From NCBI RefSeq assembly GCF_002585305.1, contig NZ_NUNF01000002.1, positions 1-23,520 of the forward strand: a stretch of DNA of 23,520 nt, written 5' to 3'. Shown here piece by piece: positions 15,135 to 23,520 of the stretch. This DNA comes from Bacillus sp. AFS037270. GTDB taxonomy: Bacteria > Bacillota > Bacilli > Bacillales_B > DSM-18226. Made by a program: the position numbers and the translations under genes. The notes below the pieces were generated by a model that saw nothing but the letters and a program-made list of their open reading frames with translations, searched no databases and was not told the DNA's origin. Numbering within the stretch: the stretch's first letter is position 1; every line of letters begins with the position of its first letter.

Positions 15135-16760
15135 TCAACTTACTAGTGGGAGTTTGATTTCTACTTTGGTTCCTTCGTTTAGTTTGCTTTTGTAGGTAAT
15201 ACTTCCATTGTGTTGTTTCAGGATCTTGTGGCAGATCATGACGCCAAGACCTGTACCTTTTTCTTTTAGGCTGTAGAACGGCTCGCCTAAACGAGGGAGC
15301 AGTTCCTCAGGGATACCGAAGCCGTGGTCTTGGATCCAAATCATGCAATTATTTGCTCCGTCTTTGCCCATTCGAATTTGAATATCACCACCAACGGGCA
15401 TCGCTTCAATCGCATTTTTTATTACGTTTAGGAAAACCTGTTTTAGTTGATTCTTTTCCCCTTTAATAATAAAGGGCCCCCCATCAAGCTTTAAGTCAAA
15501 CTGAATATTGTTCATATTTGCCTGCGGAGAAAGTAACTCGACTGTATTTACAAGTAAGTCCCCTAGATTTACTTGATCTAACTTCACGGCTTGCGGTTTT
15601 CCAAGAGAGAGAAGTTCACTTGTGATCGATTCAATCCGCTCTAGTTCGCTTAAAAGCAAATCATTATATACAATCGAACTATTTTCTGCTTTATATAACT
15701 GAACAAAGCCTTTGATTGTTGTCAATGGATTCCGTATCTCATGAGCAACACCTGCGGCCAGCTCCCCGACAATCGATAGCTTTTCCGACTGTAAGAGAAC
15801 TTCCTCGGATTTTTTCCGCTCTGATATATCCCGGCTGATAATGACAATATTTTCAACAGTATCTTCTTCACCCTTAACAGGCATACACTTAGACTCAAAT
15901 TCAATCCAGTGTCCATCTTTATGTTTTAATCGAATTTCCACCGATTGGGACTCACTATATTCAAACATTCCCTTAATCACATCTAGAAACATCGGTTTAT
16001 CATCAGGATGAAGTAACATGAAACATCTATGTTTCTCTAATTCAGAGCATGGATAGCCTAATACATGTTCATGAGAAGGAGAAAGGTAACTAATAGCGTG
16101 TTCTTTATTCATCAACATAATAAGGTCTGACGTGTTTTCGGCAATTAACCGATATTTTGCTTCACTTGCTTCCGCTAGTCTGTACATGTCTGACAAACCG
16201 CGATTTAACCGGACCAGCTTCTCGTAGGATTCTATAAGTAATACGCCAATAATCACACCCAGCATCACAAACAATAAATACTGAATATGAAATAAGGGTT
16301 TATCGCTAAATACATGAAATATGACCGGTACAATGATGATATAAACTGCGACATATGCAGCGTAAAATAAAACGCTTCTTTTCACACAGGAAAGTCGTTT
16401 TGTTACAAAGTGAATAATAGATAAAGTAATAATAATAGCCGTCCAGCCGAAAATGGCTGTTGTCCATTGACCACTTTCAAGTAATCTCGTCACTAATGCA
16501 AAAATACCTGTAATGATTCCTGGCAACGGGCCGAAGTAGACAAATGTCAAAATGACTGGTGCATAGCGAATATCATAAGAATAGCCTTGCTGCTGAAAGG
16601 ATAGCTTGATCAAGACAACGGATACGAATCCGGCATAAACCCCAACCCAATAACGCCAATGTCTCATAGGCTTATGATTAATAAATGAACCAATGACTAA
16701 CGGGGTACTGACCAATAGAGAAAAAATGGAGAGATTAATAATGTAGTCTAAAAGAACCAA
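15135..16760 (-). CDS. Membrane sensor histidine kinase (5TMR-LytS-like, PAS, HisKA, HATPase; KinB-like)
   Basis: About 541 aa. The N-terminal 185 residues form some six membrane helices of 5TMR-LYT type (YDIRYAPVILTFVYFGPLPG, ITGIFALVTRL). A PAS domain follows (about 200-315; NTSDLIMLMNKEHAISYLSP), then HisKA with AAGVAHEIRNPLTTIKGF (phospho-acceptor H340) and an HATPase domain with the N box (VFLNVIKNAIEAM), DHGFGI and GTGLGV. No receiver or response regulator gene is adjacent, as for the KinA-E sporulation kinases; the layout resembles KinB. Start uncertain: TTG 16760 with GGTGG/GGGAG just upstream is preferred over TTG 16775, which has no ribosome binding site. It lies after the sigma-54 activator gene, in the same direction, with no clear terminator between; co-transcription and a regulatory link are possible but unproven. 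Confidence 0.88.
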   Translation of the reverse strand: MVLLDYIINLSIFSLLVSTPLVIGSFINHKPMRHWRYWVGVYAGFVSVVLIKLSFQQQGYSYDIRYAPVILTFVYFGPLPGIITGIFALVTRLLESGQWTTAIFGWTAIIITLSIIHFVTKRLSCVKRSVLFYAAYVAVYIIIVPVIFHVFSDKPLFHIQYLLFVMLGVIIGVLLIESYEKLVRLNRGLSDMYRLAEASEAKYRLIAENTSDLIMLMNKEHAISYLSPSHEHVLGYPCSELEKHRCFMLLHPDDKPMFLDVIKGMFEYSESQSVEIRLKHKDGHWIEFESKCMPVKGEEDTVENIVIISRDISERKKSEEVLLQSEKLSIVGELAAGVAHEIRNPLTTIKGFVQLYKAENSSIVYNDLLLSELERIESITSELLSLGKPQAVKLDQVNLGDLLVNTVELLSPQANMNNIQFDLKLDGGPFIIKGEKNQLKQVFLNVIKNAIEAMPVGGDIQIRMGKDGANNCMIWIQDHGFGIPEELLPRLGEPFYSLKEKGTGLGVMICHKILKQHNGSITYKSKLNEGTKVEIKLPLVS

Positions 16761-16891
16761 CGGACTCCCACCCAAACTTTGTCAAATTTACACTTTCTCT
16801 CTTATCTTAAACCAGAGTTAGTACTATTTCTATATGGAAGATGCAATTTATTGCAGGACGATCATCCTAATTTTTGTATAAGATAGAGAAT

Positions 16892-18313
16892 CTATTTTAT
16901 ATTATATAACTTACATTTCTCGTAAAATCTTGTTTTGCCTATTTCCAACAATCTTGCTGCTTCCTGCTTATTTCCGTTTGTCACGGTCAGCGCATTTATA
17001 ATTGCTTCTTTTTCCACTTGAGCCAGTGTTTCCTTTAACGTGGGAATTGACGAAGACAATTTTTCAACAGGTTTTGTGTTAGTAACGGGACTATCAACTT
17101 GGCTAGAACTCTGCAATTCTAGTTCGCGTAAATATAATGGAAGATGGAATACTTCAATGGTTTGTCCATCAAGGACATTTATGGCCCGCTCCAACACATT
17201 TTCAAGCTCACGAATGTTTCCAGGCCAAGAATGCTCCATTAATCTTTGTTCCACTTCTTTGGAAATTTCAATTCCTGTTCGAAAAAATTTCCGTTCCAGC
17301 TTTTTTAATAGACCCATCGATATTAACTTAATATCCTCTTTCCTTTTATTCAAAGAGGGAATTTCAATTTTTATCACATTTAAGCGATAATATAGATCCC
17401 GACGGAACTTCCCTTCATCCACCATCTTTTCTAGATCGCGATGTGTAGCGGCGATGATACGGACATCAACAGGAATTGATTTTTGCCCGCCGACCCGCTG
17501 GACTTCTTTTTCCTGCAAAACTCTAAGCAGTTTACTTTGCATCGAAAGCGGCATATCGCCGATTTCATCCAGAAAAAGTGTACCATTATTCGCCATTTCA
17601 AACTGACCTTTTTTCCCTCCCTTTTTCGCTCCTGTAAAAGCACCATCATCATAACCAAATAGTTCTGATTCTAGAAGATGTTCAGGTATGGACGCACAGT
17701 TAATCGCCACAAACGGCAAGGAGGAACGGAGGCTGTGGTTGTGAACGGCATGGGCAAACAATTCCTTTCCTGTACCCGATTCCCCTATTAATAGGACAGA
17801 GGAGTTGCTTGCAGAAATTCGCTCCGCCAAATTTTTTGCCGCGAGAAAGGGCTGACTGCTGCCAATTAAATCCTGAAAATAGTATTTACTCTTTAACTCT
17901 TTTTCTACTTTAGTTTTATAATATTTTAATTCCTCCACTAAATGCTGAATCTTTGTTTTATACATCCGCCATTCTTCTGGACTGCGAAACATAACCGTCC
18001 CAAGGGCCCCCACAAGTTTCCCATCGACGAAAAGAGGGTACCGGTTTGCGATCATTTCACTTCCATTAATGGGATGCAGGGCGGCCAGCTCTTTTTTGCC
18101 TGTTTTAGCGACAATATGCATCCTTGAATTTTCAATCACATCCTGAACAGGGCGGTTGATCGCCTCTTCAACAGTTGTTCCTAAAAACTCACAATAGGCT
18201 TCATTTATATAGATAATTGTTCCTTCACGGTCGGTCACGACGATTCTTTCCGCTAATAGATTGATAATCTGTTCATGCCAGTTAGTTGGAATCGCTTCCA
18301 TTCCTCTAGTCAT
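16892..18313 (-). CDS. Sigma-54-dependent transcriptional activator (PAS-AAA+-Fis)
   Basis: A 473-aa enhancer-binding protein. A PAS sensor domain (about 15-110) is joined by a helical linker (115-143) to a sigma-54 AAA+ domain with Walker A GESGTGKE (177-184), the sigma-54-contacting GAFTGA (224-229) and Walker B LFLDEIGD (246-253). It ends in a Fis-type HTH (about 447-470, [20 protein letters not shown]). It lacks a receiver domain, so it should respond to a small molecule bound by the PAS domain rather than to phosphorylation. It follows the 3-hydroxybutyrate dehydrogenase gene after a hairpin and has AAGGA nine bases before ATG 18313 and a TATAAT-like -10 upstream. Its targets are most likely the two sigma-54 promoters at 20784 and 23487. 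Confidence 0.93.
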   Translation of the reverse strand: MTRGMEAIPTNWHEQIINLLAERIVVTDREGTIIYINEAYCEFLGTTVEEAINRPVQDVIENSRMHIVAKTGKKELAALHPINGSEMIANRYPLFVDGKLVGALGTVMFRSPEEWRMYKTKIQHLVEELKYYKTKVEKELKSKYYFQDLIGSSQPFLAAKNLAERISASNSSVLLIGESGTGKELFAHAVHNHSLRSSLPFVAINCASIPEHLLESELFGYDDGAFTGAKKGGKKGQFEMANNGTLFLDEIGDMPLSMQSKLLRVLQEKEVQRVGGQKSIPVDVRIIAATHRDLEKMVDEGKFRRDLYYRLNVIKIEIPSLNKRKEDIKLISMGLLKKLERKFFRTGIEISKEVEQRLMEHSWPGNIRELENVLERAINVLDGQTIEVFHLPLYLRELELQSSSQVDSPVTNTKPVEKLSSSIPTLKETLAQVEKEAIINALTVTNGNKQEAARLLEIGKTRFYEKCKLYNIK

Positions 18314-18400
18314 AGATTCACATCCTTGCTGTATTGGATATATTTATTATAACAAAGGATGATTGGGAATAAATAGATTAGGAGATTTTTCATCATAACA

Positions 18401-18433
18401 GAAAATCCTATCCGATAACGAATAGGATTTTAA
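18401..18433 (-). terminator. Hairpin after the 3-hydroxybutyrate dehydrogenase gene
   Basis: AAAATCCTAT pairs with ATAGGATTTT around a 10-base loop, starting just past the dehydrogenase stop. The T-tract on the minus strand is only four bases, so termination may be partial and allow read-through into the activator gene. Confidence 0.6.
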
Positions 18434-18437
18434 AAAA

Positions 18438-19223
18438 TTATTGTGCTGTGTAACCGCCATCCAAAATAACGGCCTGTCCGGTAATTCCTCTTCCTTTATC
18501 ACTTGCTAAAAAGACTGCATAATCGGCAATTTCCGAAACCGATAATAGTCTTTTTTGTGGAACAAGCGGTAAAAGCACTTCATCAATTACACTTTCTAAA
18601 CTGACATTTCTTGTTGTGGCGAGGTCAGCTAACTGATTTCTAACGAGCGGTGTATCGACATATCCCGGGCAGAGCGCATTAACGGTAATCCCACTAGTCG
18701 CACCTTCTAATGCCGCGACTTTAGTTAATCCGATGACGCCATGCTTTGCACTATTATAGGCAGCCTTTCCAGCAAAACCAATCACCCCATTGATCGACGC
18801 CATATTAATCACCCGGCCAAAGCCCTGGTTCTTCATAATCGGGAAGACATTTTTAATGCCAATGAATGGTGCCGTTAACATAATTTTCACTAAGAGTTCA
18901 AACTTCTCCGTTGGAAACTCTTCAATCGGTGAAACATATTGCATCCCGGCATTGTTGACTAAAATATCAAGCCGGCCAAAAGTTTTATAGGCTTGGTGAA
19001 TACTATTTTTAAAGGCTTCCTCGTTTGTTACATCACACGGTGCAGCTATGGCTTCAAAGCCCTGGTCCCTTAATTCTTCTGCCACCTGTTCACTCTTTTC
19101 AGCATTTAAATCGGAAATGACTACCTTTGCTCCCTCATGGGCGAAAGTTTTTGCTATTTCTAACCCAATTCCGCTCGCTGACCCGGTAATGAATGCTGTC
19201 TTTCCCTCTAGTAACATGCTCAT
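18438..19223 (-). CDS. bdhA: 3-hydroxybutyrate dehydrogenase (SDR)
   Basis: A 261-aa short-chain dehydrogenase. GSASGIG (14-20) binds NAD, NNAG (90-93) is structural, and S143, Y156 and K160 form the catalytic set. The C-terminal region with LCPGYVDTPLVRNQ and DGGYTAQ is typical of D-3-hydroxybutyrate dehydrogenase (B. subtilis YxjF and relatives). Reaction: (R)-3-hydroxybutyrate + NAD to acetoacetate + NADH. It follows the GntP-type permease by 37 bases, with AGGAGG nine bases before ATG 19223, and probably shares its sigma-54 promoter. Acetoacetate then goes to the CoA transferase encoded upstream. Confidence 0.93.
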   Translation of the reverse strand: MSMLLEGKTAFITGSASGIGLEIAKTFAHEGAKVVISDLNAEKSEQVAEELRDQGFEAIAAPCDVTNEEAFKNSIHQAYKTFGRLDILVNNAGMQYVSPIEEFPTEKFELLVKIMLTAPFIGIKNVFPIMKNQGFGRVINMASINGVIGFAGKAAYNSAKHGVIGLTKVAALEGATSGITVNALCPGYVDTPLVRNQLADLATTRNVSLESVIDEVLLPLVPQKRLLSVSEIADYAVFLASDKGRGITGQAVILDGGYTAQ

Positions 19224-19260
19224 TTATATGTGCCTCCTAATTGCTAATAATCTCTTTTTC

Positions 19261-20694
19261 TTAAATGATTCCAAAGACCGTATAAAGTGCGATAACAAAG
19301 AATACAGCTACTGTTTTAATCATCGTTATAGCAAAAATATCTTTATAGGATTGTTTGTGTGTTAATCCTGTTACGGCAAGCAGGGTAATAACGGCTCCGT
19401 TGTGCGGAAGTGTATCCATTCCGCCTGATGCCATGGCGACCACGCGGTGCATTACTTCTGGCGGAATATTGGCTGCAGCGATTGCCTGGTTATACTTCTC
19501 AGCCATAGCTCCTAACGCAATCCCCATTCCCCCTGAGGCTGAGCCAGTCATACCGGCAAGTGTACTTGTTGTGACCGCCCCATTTACAAGTGGATTCGTG
19601 AATGTACCAGAAATCCCGTCACTAATTTTTGCAAAGCCGGGAAGTGCGGCGATGATGCCGCCAAATCCATATTCAGCACCTGTATTCATCGTTGCCAGCA
19701 AGGACCCGCCAATTGCGGTATTCAACCCTTCCTTAAAGTTTTTCGTGACTCGTTTCCAATCATAGAGAAGTGAAGAAACAATACCGACTACTAATGCCAT
19801 AATAATCGCCCAAATCGCGGCCATCGCTGTAACGTCGACCGTGTAAACCTTCAAGCCGATCGCTGAAAAATCAAAGCCGTTTGGATACCATTTTGGAATG
19901 AATGTTATAAATAATTTATTTGTCACTCCCACAAGAATGAGTGGAACAAAAGCTAAAATTTGTTTTAGGACGGATTGTTGTGAGGTCAAATCTGGAGCCG
20001 ATGCTTCCTTTTCTTCCAGTTTTTCAGCAGCAGCAGCGTTTTCCGTACCAAAGCCGTAATAGCCCTCACCAGCTTTTTCTGCTTTTCTTCTTCTTGTTTC
20101 AAGATACAAGAGTCCTAGAACTAGAACAAAAATAGCTCCGATGATTCCAAGTGTTGGTGCCGCATAAATATCTGTTTTAAAGAAGTTAATTGGGATTACG
20201 TTTTGAATTTGCGGTGTTCCCGGTAGAGCGTCCATTGTAAACGTAAAGGCACCAAGAGCAATCGTACCTGGAATAAGCCTTTTAGGAATATTTGCTTGTC
20301 TAAACATTTGTGCTGCAAATGGATAAATAGCAAAAACGGCTACGAATAAACTTACGCCGCTATAGGTTAAAATCGCTCCTAATAAAACAATCGTCAGCAT
20401 CGCACGTTTTGCTCCAAGTAAACGAACAATCGTTTTAGCGATGGATTCGGCAATCCCTGACATTTCAACCACTTTTCCAAAAATCGCCCCTAATAAGAAG
20501 ACGGCAAAATAGTTTTTAATGAATCCAACCATTTTTTCCATAAATACTCCAGAAAAGAATGGTAATACATGGCTTGGATCAATAAGTAATACAGCAAGGA
20601 GTGCACATAATGGCGCGAATAATATAACTGAAAATCCACGATAGGCTACAAACATCAGCAGCCCAAGCGCCAGTAAAATAACAAATAATTCCAT
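19261..20694 (-). CDS. GntP-family permease (YxjC-like), probable 3-hydroxybutyrate/acetoacetate carrier
   Basis: A 477-aa membrane protein with about 12-14 hydrophobic segments and a charged cytoplasmic loop (residues about 200-235, RRRKAEKAGEGYYGFG and on). It belongs to the GntP/IT superfamily: GKVVEMSGIAESIAK, DALPGTPQIQN, GSASGGMGIALG and SGGMDTLPHNGAV. B. subtilis yxjC has the same kind of neighbours (scoA, scoB, yxjF), so a short hydroxy- or keto-acid is the likely substrate; this is by context. The start ATG 20694 is preceded by GGGGGA. It is the first gene after the intergenic sigma-54 promoter, upstream activator sites and two cre-like sequences. Confidence 0.88.
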   Translation of the reverse strand: MELFVILLALGLLMFVAYRGFSVILFAPLCALLAVLLIDPSHVLPFFSGVFMEKMVGFIKNYFAVFLLGAIFGKVVEMSGIAESIAKTIVRLLGAKRAMLTIVLLGAILTYSGVSLFVAVFAIYPFAAQMFRQANIPKRLIPGTIALGAFTFTMDALPGTPQIQNVIPINFFKTDIYAAPTLGIIGAIFVLVLGLLYLETRRRKAEKAGEGYYGFGTENAAAAEKLEEKEASAPDLTSQQSVLKQILAFVPLILVGVTNKLFITFIPKWYPNGFDFSAIGLKVYTVDVTAMAAIWAIIMALVVGIVSSLLYDWKRVTKNFKEGLNTAIGGSLLATMNTGAEYGFGGIIAALPGFAKISDGISGTFTNPLVNGAVTTSTLAGMTGSASGGMGIALGAMAEKYNQAIAAANIPPEVMHRVVAMASGGMDTLPHNGAVITLLAVTGLTHKQSYKDIFAITMIKTVAVFFVIALYTVFGII

Positions 20695-20745
20695 GTAAAT
20701 CCCCCTAAAATGTTTTTGTAAGCTTCCTCGTTTACCTCCCCATTA

Positions 20746-20759
20746 GGTAAGCGTTTCCA
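20746..20759. promoter_or_regulatory. cre-like site 1 (CcpA)
   Basis: GGTAAGCGTTTCCA matches the Bacillus cre consensus TGWAANCGNTNWCA except at two positions. It lies between the sigma-54 promoter and the permease start, where CcpA would act as a roadblock. Confidence 0.45.
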
Positions 20760-20783
20760 TTTAAAAACTTACAACTACTTATT

Positions 20784-20799
20784 TGCAAGAATTATGCCA
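20784..20799 (-). promoter_or_regulatory. Sigma-54 promoter of the permease-bdhA unit
   Basis: On the minus strand TGGCATAATTCTTGCA has -24 GG and -12 GC in the exact spacing of the consensus TGGCACG-N4-TTGCA. Transcription would start near 20773, about 80 bases before the permease start. Confidence 0.82.
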
Positions 20800-20840
20800 A
20801 AGTTATTTTTCTAAAATTTACTCAAATCGAACTGGAACGA

Positions 20841-20856
20841 TTCCGTTATTCCGGAA
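20841..20856. promoter_or_regulatory. Upstream activator site 1 (TTCCG-N6-CGGAA)
   Basis: TTCCGTTATTCCGGAA, about 75 bp upstream of the expected start. One of three similar palindromes that fit binding by the Fis HTH of the sigma-54 activator. Confidence 0.65.
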
Positions 20857-20863
20857 AATTGTT

Positions 20864-20877
20864 TGTAAGCGTTTCCG
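20864..20877. promoter_or_regulatory. cre-like site 2 overlapping activator site 2
   Basis: TGTAAGCGTTTCCG shares the 12-mer GTAAGCGTTTCC exactly with the site at 20746. It overlaps the left arm of UAS 2 by five bases, so CcpA and the activator might compete. Confidence 0.4.
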
Positions 20878-20888
20878 CAATAACGGAA
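20873..20888. promoter_or_regulatory. Upstream activator site 2 (TTCCG-N6-CGGAA)
   Basis: TTCCGCAATAACGGAA, centred 32 bp from site 1 and 18 bp from site 3. Confidence 0.65.
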
Positions 20889-20890
20889 TT

Positions 20891-20906
20891 TTCCGCTATT
20901 GCGGAA
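20891..20906. promoter_or_regulatory. Upstream activator site 3 (TTCCG-N6-CGGAA)
   Basis: TTCCGCTATTGCGGAA, the most symmetric of the three sites, just past the thiolase stop codon. Confidence 0.68.
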
Positions 20907-20912
20907 ATAACC

Positions 20913-22097
20913 TTATTTCTCCATTTCTACTACTGTGGCAATTCCTTGCCCCCCGCCAATACAAAGTGTCGCGAGCCCGTAGCGCGAATCTCTTCGTTTC
21001 ATTTCATGAATTAGTGTAACTAACACGCGGGCCCCACTGGCACCGATTGGGTGTCCTAGGGCAACCGCACCGCCATTAACATTCAATTTCTCTCTAGGAA
21101 TCTCTAGATCCCGGCCAACAGCCAATGATTGAGCCGCAAATGCCTCGTTAGCTTCAACCAAATCCATCTGATTCATTGAAAGCCCAGCCTTAGCTAATGC
21201 CTTTTTAGATGCTGGCACAGGGCCAATTCCCATGATTTTTGGATCCACCCCTGCTGTACCATTACCACGGATGACAGCCATTGGTTTAATTCCCAGCTCT
21301 TTGGCCTTTTCTCTGCTCATCAGTACGAGTGCGGCCGCACCGTCATTGATTCCGGAGGCATTTCCTGCGGTCACCGTACCGTCCTTTTTAAAAGCAGGCT
21401 TTAATTTTGCTAGCTTTTCAGCTGTTACCCCTGCACGCGGGAATTCATCTGTCTCAAAAAATATGGACTCACCCCTGCGCTGTGGAATGACAACCGGAAC
21501 AATTTCATCCTTAAATTTACCTTCTTTGATGGCTACCTCTGCCTTTTGCTGGCTCCAAGCCGCAAACTCATCTTGCTCTTCGCGGCTGAGTTCATATTGT
21601 TCGGCAATATTTTCGGCCGTTACGCCCATATGATAGGAGTTAATGGCACAATGCAGTCCATCTTGAAGCATACTGTCGAGAACTTTACCATCTCCCATGC
21701 GATAGCCTGTTCGTCCATCCATAAGTAAATAAGGTGCTAGACTCATATTTTCCATACCGCCAGCCACGACAATTTCCGCTTCACCAGTTTGAATAGCTTG
21801 CGTTGCCAAATGGACCGCTTTTAATCCTGAGCCGCACAGTTTATTGATCGACATAGAAGATACCTCGATTGGCAAACCTGCTTTAAGTGCGGCTTGGCGG
21901 GCAGGACCCTGGCCAAGACCTGCTTGCAAAACGTTTCCCATAATGACTTCATCTACTTGTTCGCCGGTTATTCCGGCCCGGTTTACGGCTTCTTTGATAA
22001 CAGTAGCCCCTAACTCGGTTGCCGAGGTATTACTTAAGGTCCCCATGAAACTGCCAATTGCTGTACGTACTGCACTAACGATAACTACATCACGCAT
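20913..22097 (-). CDS. atoB: Acetyl-CoA C-acetyltransferase (thiolase II)
   Basis: A 394-aa thiolase. The acyl-accepting Cys is C88 (NKLCGSG), the general-base pair is H349 ([10 protein letters not shown]) and C379 (TLCIGGGQG), and [11 protein letters not shown] (246-256) is the family signature. It is very similar along its length to E. coli AtoB. Reaction in catabolism: acetoacetyl-CoA + CoA to two acetyl-CoA. It starts at ATG 22097, eight bases inside the end of the CoA-transferase beta subunit gene, with GGAGG upstream, so the three genes are one translationally coupled unit controlled from the promoter at 23487. Confidence 0.94.
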   Translation of the reverse strand: MRDVVIVSAVRTAIGSFMGTLSNTSATELGATVIKEAVNRAGITGEQVDEVIMGNVLQAGLGQGPARQAALKAGLPIEVSSMSINKLCGSGLKAVHLATQAIQTGEAEIVVAGGMENMSLAPYLLMDGRTGYRMGDGKVLDSMLQDGLHCAINSYHMGVTAENIAEQYELSREEQDEFAAWSQQKAEVAIKEGKFKDEIVPVVIPQRRGESIFFETDEFPRAGVTAEKLAKLKPAFKKDGTVTAGNASGINDGAAALVLMSREKAKELGIKPMAVIRGNGTAGVDPKIMGIGPVPASKKALAKAGLSMNQMDLVEANEAFAAQSLAVGRDLEIPREKLNVNGGAVALGHPIGASGARVLVTLIHEMKRRDSRYGLATLCIGGGQGIATVVEMEK

Positions 22098-22770
22098 GAA
22101 TATTTCCTCCTCTGCTTAATTCCTTTATTGTCGAACTTACAGCAAAAGAAGCTTCCGTCTTTTCCTTTACTGTTTTTAAATCAACACCCTCTTGAAGTTC
22201 CTCCAAAACCAAACCATTCTCTGTTACACGGAAAACAGCTAATTCCGTTACAATTAAGTCAACTACTCCCTTACCGGTCAAGGGTAAACGGCACTGCTCG
22301 AGGATTTTAGACGAACCATTCTTTGCTGTATGTTCCATCGCAACAATCACCTTTTTTGCACCTGTCACAAGGTCCATTGCCCCTCCCATGCCAGGAACCA
22401 TTTTTCCAGGAACCATCCAGTTAGCGAGATTTCCCTTCACATCTGCTTCAAGCCCTCCAAGGACAGTAACATCGACATGCCCGCCGCGGATTAGTTCAAA
22501 GGAAAATAGACTGTCAAAGAAAGCACCGCCGCGAATAATACCTGCAGGCTGTCCGCCGGCATTAACCAAATCCGGATCAATGTCGCCTTCTAAAGGACCA
22601 AGACCGACATAGCCATTTTCCGATTGCAGGATCACGTTAACGCCCTCAGGCAGGTAGTTGGGCACCATGGTTGGCAGCCCAATGCCAAGATTAACAACAT
22701 CTCCATCTTTCATTTCCTTTGCTACGCGCGCCGCAATGATTTGTTTTGGATTTACGAGTGTAGTAGTCAT
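22090..22770 (-). CDS. atoA: Acetoacetate/short-chain acyl CoA-transferase, beta subunit
   Basis: A 226-aa CoA-transferase beta subunit. The catalytic glutamate is E51 in the SENG motif ([12 protein letters not shown]), and [13 protein letters not shown] and [18 protein letters not shown] are conserved. It is closer to E. coli AtoA than to B. subtilis ScoB as I recall those sequences. With the alpha subunit it moves CoA from an acyl-CoA donor (acetyl- or succinyl-CoA) to acetoacetate. It overlaps its alpha-subunit gene by one base at 22770 and the thiolase gene by eight. Confidence 0.93.
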   Translation of the reverse strand: MTTTLVNPKQIIAARVAKEMKDGDVVNLGIGLPTMVPNYLPEGVNVILQSENGYVGLGPLEGDIDPDLVNAGGQPAGIIRGGAFFDSLFSFELIRGGHVDVTVLGGLEADVKGNLANWMVPGKMVPGMGGAMDLVTGAKKVIVAMEHTAKNGSSKILEQCRLPLTGKGVVDLIVTELAVFRVTENGLVLEELQEGVDLKTVKEKTEASFAVSSTIKELSRGGNIHA

Positions 22771-23429
22771 TACTGACAGCCTCCTTGAACATAAATTTTA
22801 TCAACGAGGATTCCAGGTGTCATTACCTCATCTGGATCAATTTCTCCCACCTCAACAAGCTGCTCTACTTGCACAATTACAGTGTCTGCAGCCAATGCCA
22901 TCAAAGGGTTAAAATTTCTGGCAGAACGATGATAAATCAAATTCCCAGCTTTATCAGCTTTATAAGCCTTTAACAAAGCAACCTCAGCACGAAGTGGTTT
23001 TTCAAGCAAATATTCACGACCATCGACTGTGATTTTTTCTTTCCCCTCTTCGACAATCGTTCCCACCCCAGTAGGAGTTAACACTCCACCTAATCCTGAG
23101 CCCCCGGCACGCACACGTTCAGCCAAAGTCCCTTGTGGTACTAGTTCTACTTCCATTTCACCAGATATCATTTGCCGGCCGGTTTCTGGATTTGTCCCAA
23201 TATGTGAAGCGATCACTTTTTTCACGCGTTTATTTACAATTAAAGGCCCTATACCCGCATCCGCGAAAGCGGTGTCATTTGCGATCAAGGTAATATCCTT
23301 TACATTTGCTTCAAGCATGGCCGCAACAAGCTCCTGTGGTGTACCGACCCCCATAAAACCCCCAGCCATAATCGTCATGCCATTTCTAAAAATGGATGAG
23401 ACTTCTTCCAATGAAATAATCTTATTCAC
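22770..23429 (-). CDS. atoD: Acetoacetate/short-chain acyl CoA-transferase, alpha subunit
   Basis: A 219-aa CoA-transferase alpha subunit. The glycine loop GGFMGVGTP (23-31) and the stretches [46 protein letters not shown] and [15 protein letters not shown] run in step with E. coli AtoD, so acetate- or succinate-type acetoacetate CoA-transferase is the call; scoA is the alternative name. ATG 23429 has AGGAGG upstream. First gene of the operon atoD-atoA-atoB; the predicted sigma-54 promoter is 58 bases upstream. Confidence 0.93.
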   Translation of the reverse strand: MNKIISLEEVSSIFRNGMTIMAGGFMGVGTPQELVAAMLEANVKDITLIANDTAFADAGIGPLIVNKRVKKVIASHIGTNPETGRQMISGEMEVELVPQGTLAERVRAGGSGLGGVLTPTGVGTIVEEGKEKITVDGREYLLEKPLRAEVALLKAYKADKAGNLIYHRSARNFNPLMALAADTVIVQVEQLVEVGEIDPDEVMTPGILVDKIYVQGGCQ

Positions 23430-23486
23430 TTCAAAAGCACCTCCTGAAATTAAAAGCGAAGTAAATATCTTTACGCTAAATTAATA

Positions 23487-23502
23487 TGCAAGAACCGTGC
23501 CA
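23487..23502 (-). promoter_or_regulatory. Sigma-54 promoter of atoD-atoA-atoB
   Basis: On the minus strand TGGCACGGTTCTTGCA is a perfect match to the -24/-12 consensus. The start of transcription would be near 23476, about 46 bases upstream of atoD. Its activator sites would lie beyond the window edge. Confidence 0.9.
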
Positions 23503-23520
23503 AGAACAAAAGCGCAAGCG

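Noticed and set aside
14881..15138. 86-codon N-terminal extension of the tcyP reading frame
   Set aside because: It runs through a strong terminator hairpin, the likely promoter and a palindrome, and has no TcyP similarity; ATG 14880 with GGAGG upstream gives the family N-terminus and length.
16825..16870. TGCAATAAATTGCA palindrome between activator and kinase genes as a terminator
   Set aside because: A short AT-rich stem without a T-run; too weak to call.

Overview
The window reads as chromosomal DNA of a low-GC, spore-former-type Bacillaceae (Bacillus/Neobacillus-like; inferred from protein similarity as I remember it, AGGAGG-type ribosome binding sites, frequent TTG starts and U-tailed hairpins). 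No rRNA, tRNA, CRISPR array or intact transposon was seen. Almost everything is on the minus strand.

Left edge (1-2064): a TPM-domain/LemA membrane pair (the TPM gene runs off the left edge), then a long intergenic stretch with three copies of an 18-bp palindrome and a small YggT-family membrane protein on the plus strand.

Sugar/polyol region (2070-9282): a MurR/RpiR-type repressor gene (SIS domain) lies upstream of an operon encoding a zinc-dependent polyol-type dehydrogenase, a DhnA-type class I aldolase, an FGGY kinase and an ACS-type MFS transporter, closed by a terminator. A D-2-hydroxyacid dehydrogenase follows as a separate unit. The logic is import, oxidation to a ketose, phosphorylation, aldol cleavage. 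The substrate cannot be read from sequence. Two near-identical 18-bp palindromes (16 of 18 identical), one on the likely promoter and one in the leader of the dehydrogenase mRNA, are the probable repressor sites.

Middle (9504-13500): an NRDE/TANGO2-like protein, an uncharacterised 76-aa protein, a CatE-like two-module VOC protein with a Fur/PerR-like box on its -10, and a plus-strand cluster in decay. That cluster is a UDP-glucose 6-dehydrogenase with an internal deletion and frameshift, an intact PAP2 phosphatase, and only the first codons of a glycosyltransferase. The broken ugd still carries four TT(A/T)ACA-like hexamers at exact 11-bp steps, a Pho box, so this looks like a dying phosphate-starvation envelope-polysaccharide operon.

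Right part (13498-23520): the cystine transporter TcyP, a KinB-like orphan histidine kinase, a sigma-54 activator (PAS-AAA+-Fis), 3-hydroxybutyrate dehydrogenase, a GntP-type permease, acetyl-CoA acetyltransferase and both subunits of an AtoD/AtoA-type CoA transferase. Two sequences matching the -24/-12 sigma-54 consensus stand in front of the CoA-transferase and permease genes, and three TTCCG-N6-CGGAA palindromes lie upstream of the permease promoter. Together they describe a sigma-54-controlled 3-hydroxybutyrate/acetoacetate utilisation regulon that parallels E. coli AtoSC-atoDAEB but uses a PAS activator without a receiver domain.

Two repeat families cross the window: an 18-bp AAACGTTT-centred palindrome (five copies) and a GGTGACAGGCAC hairpin element (two hairpins and one half copy) that doubles as a terminator.
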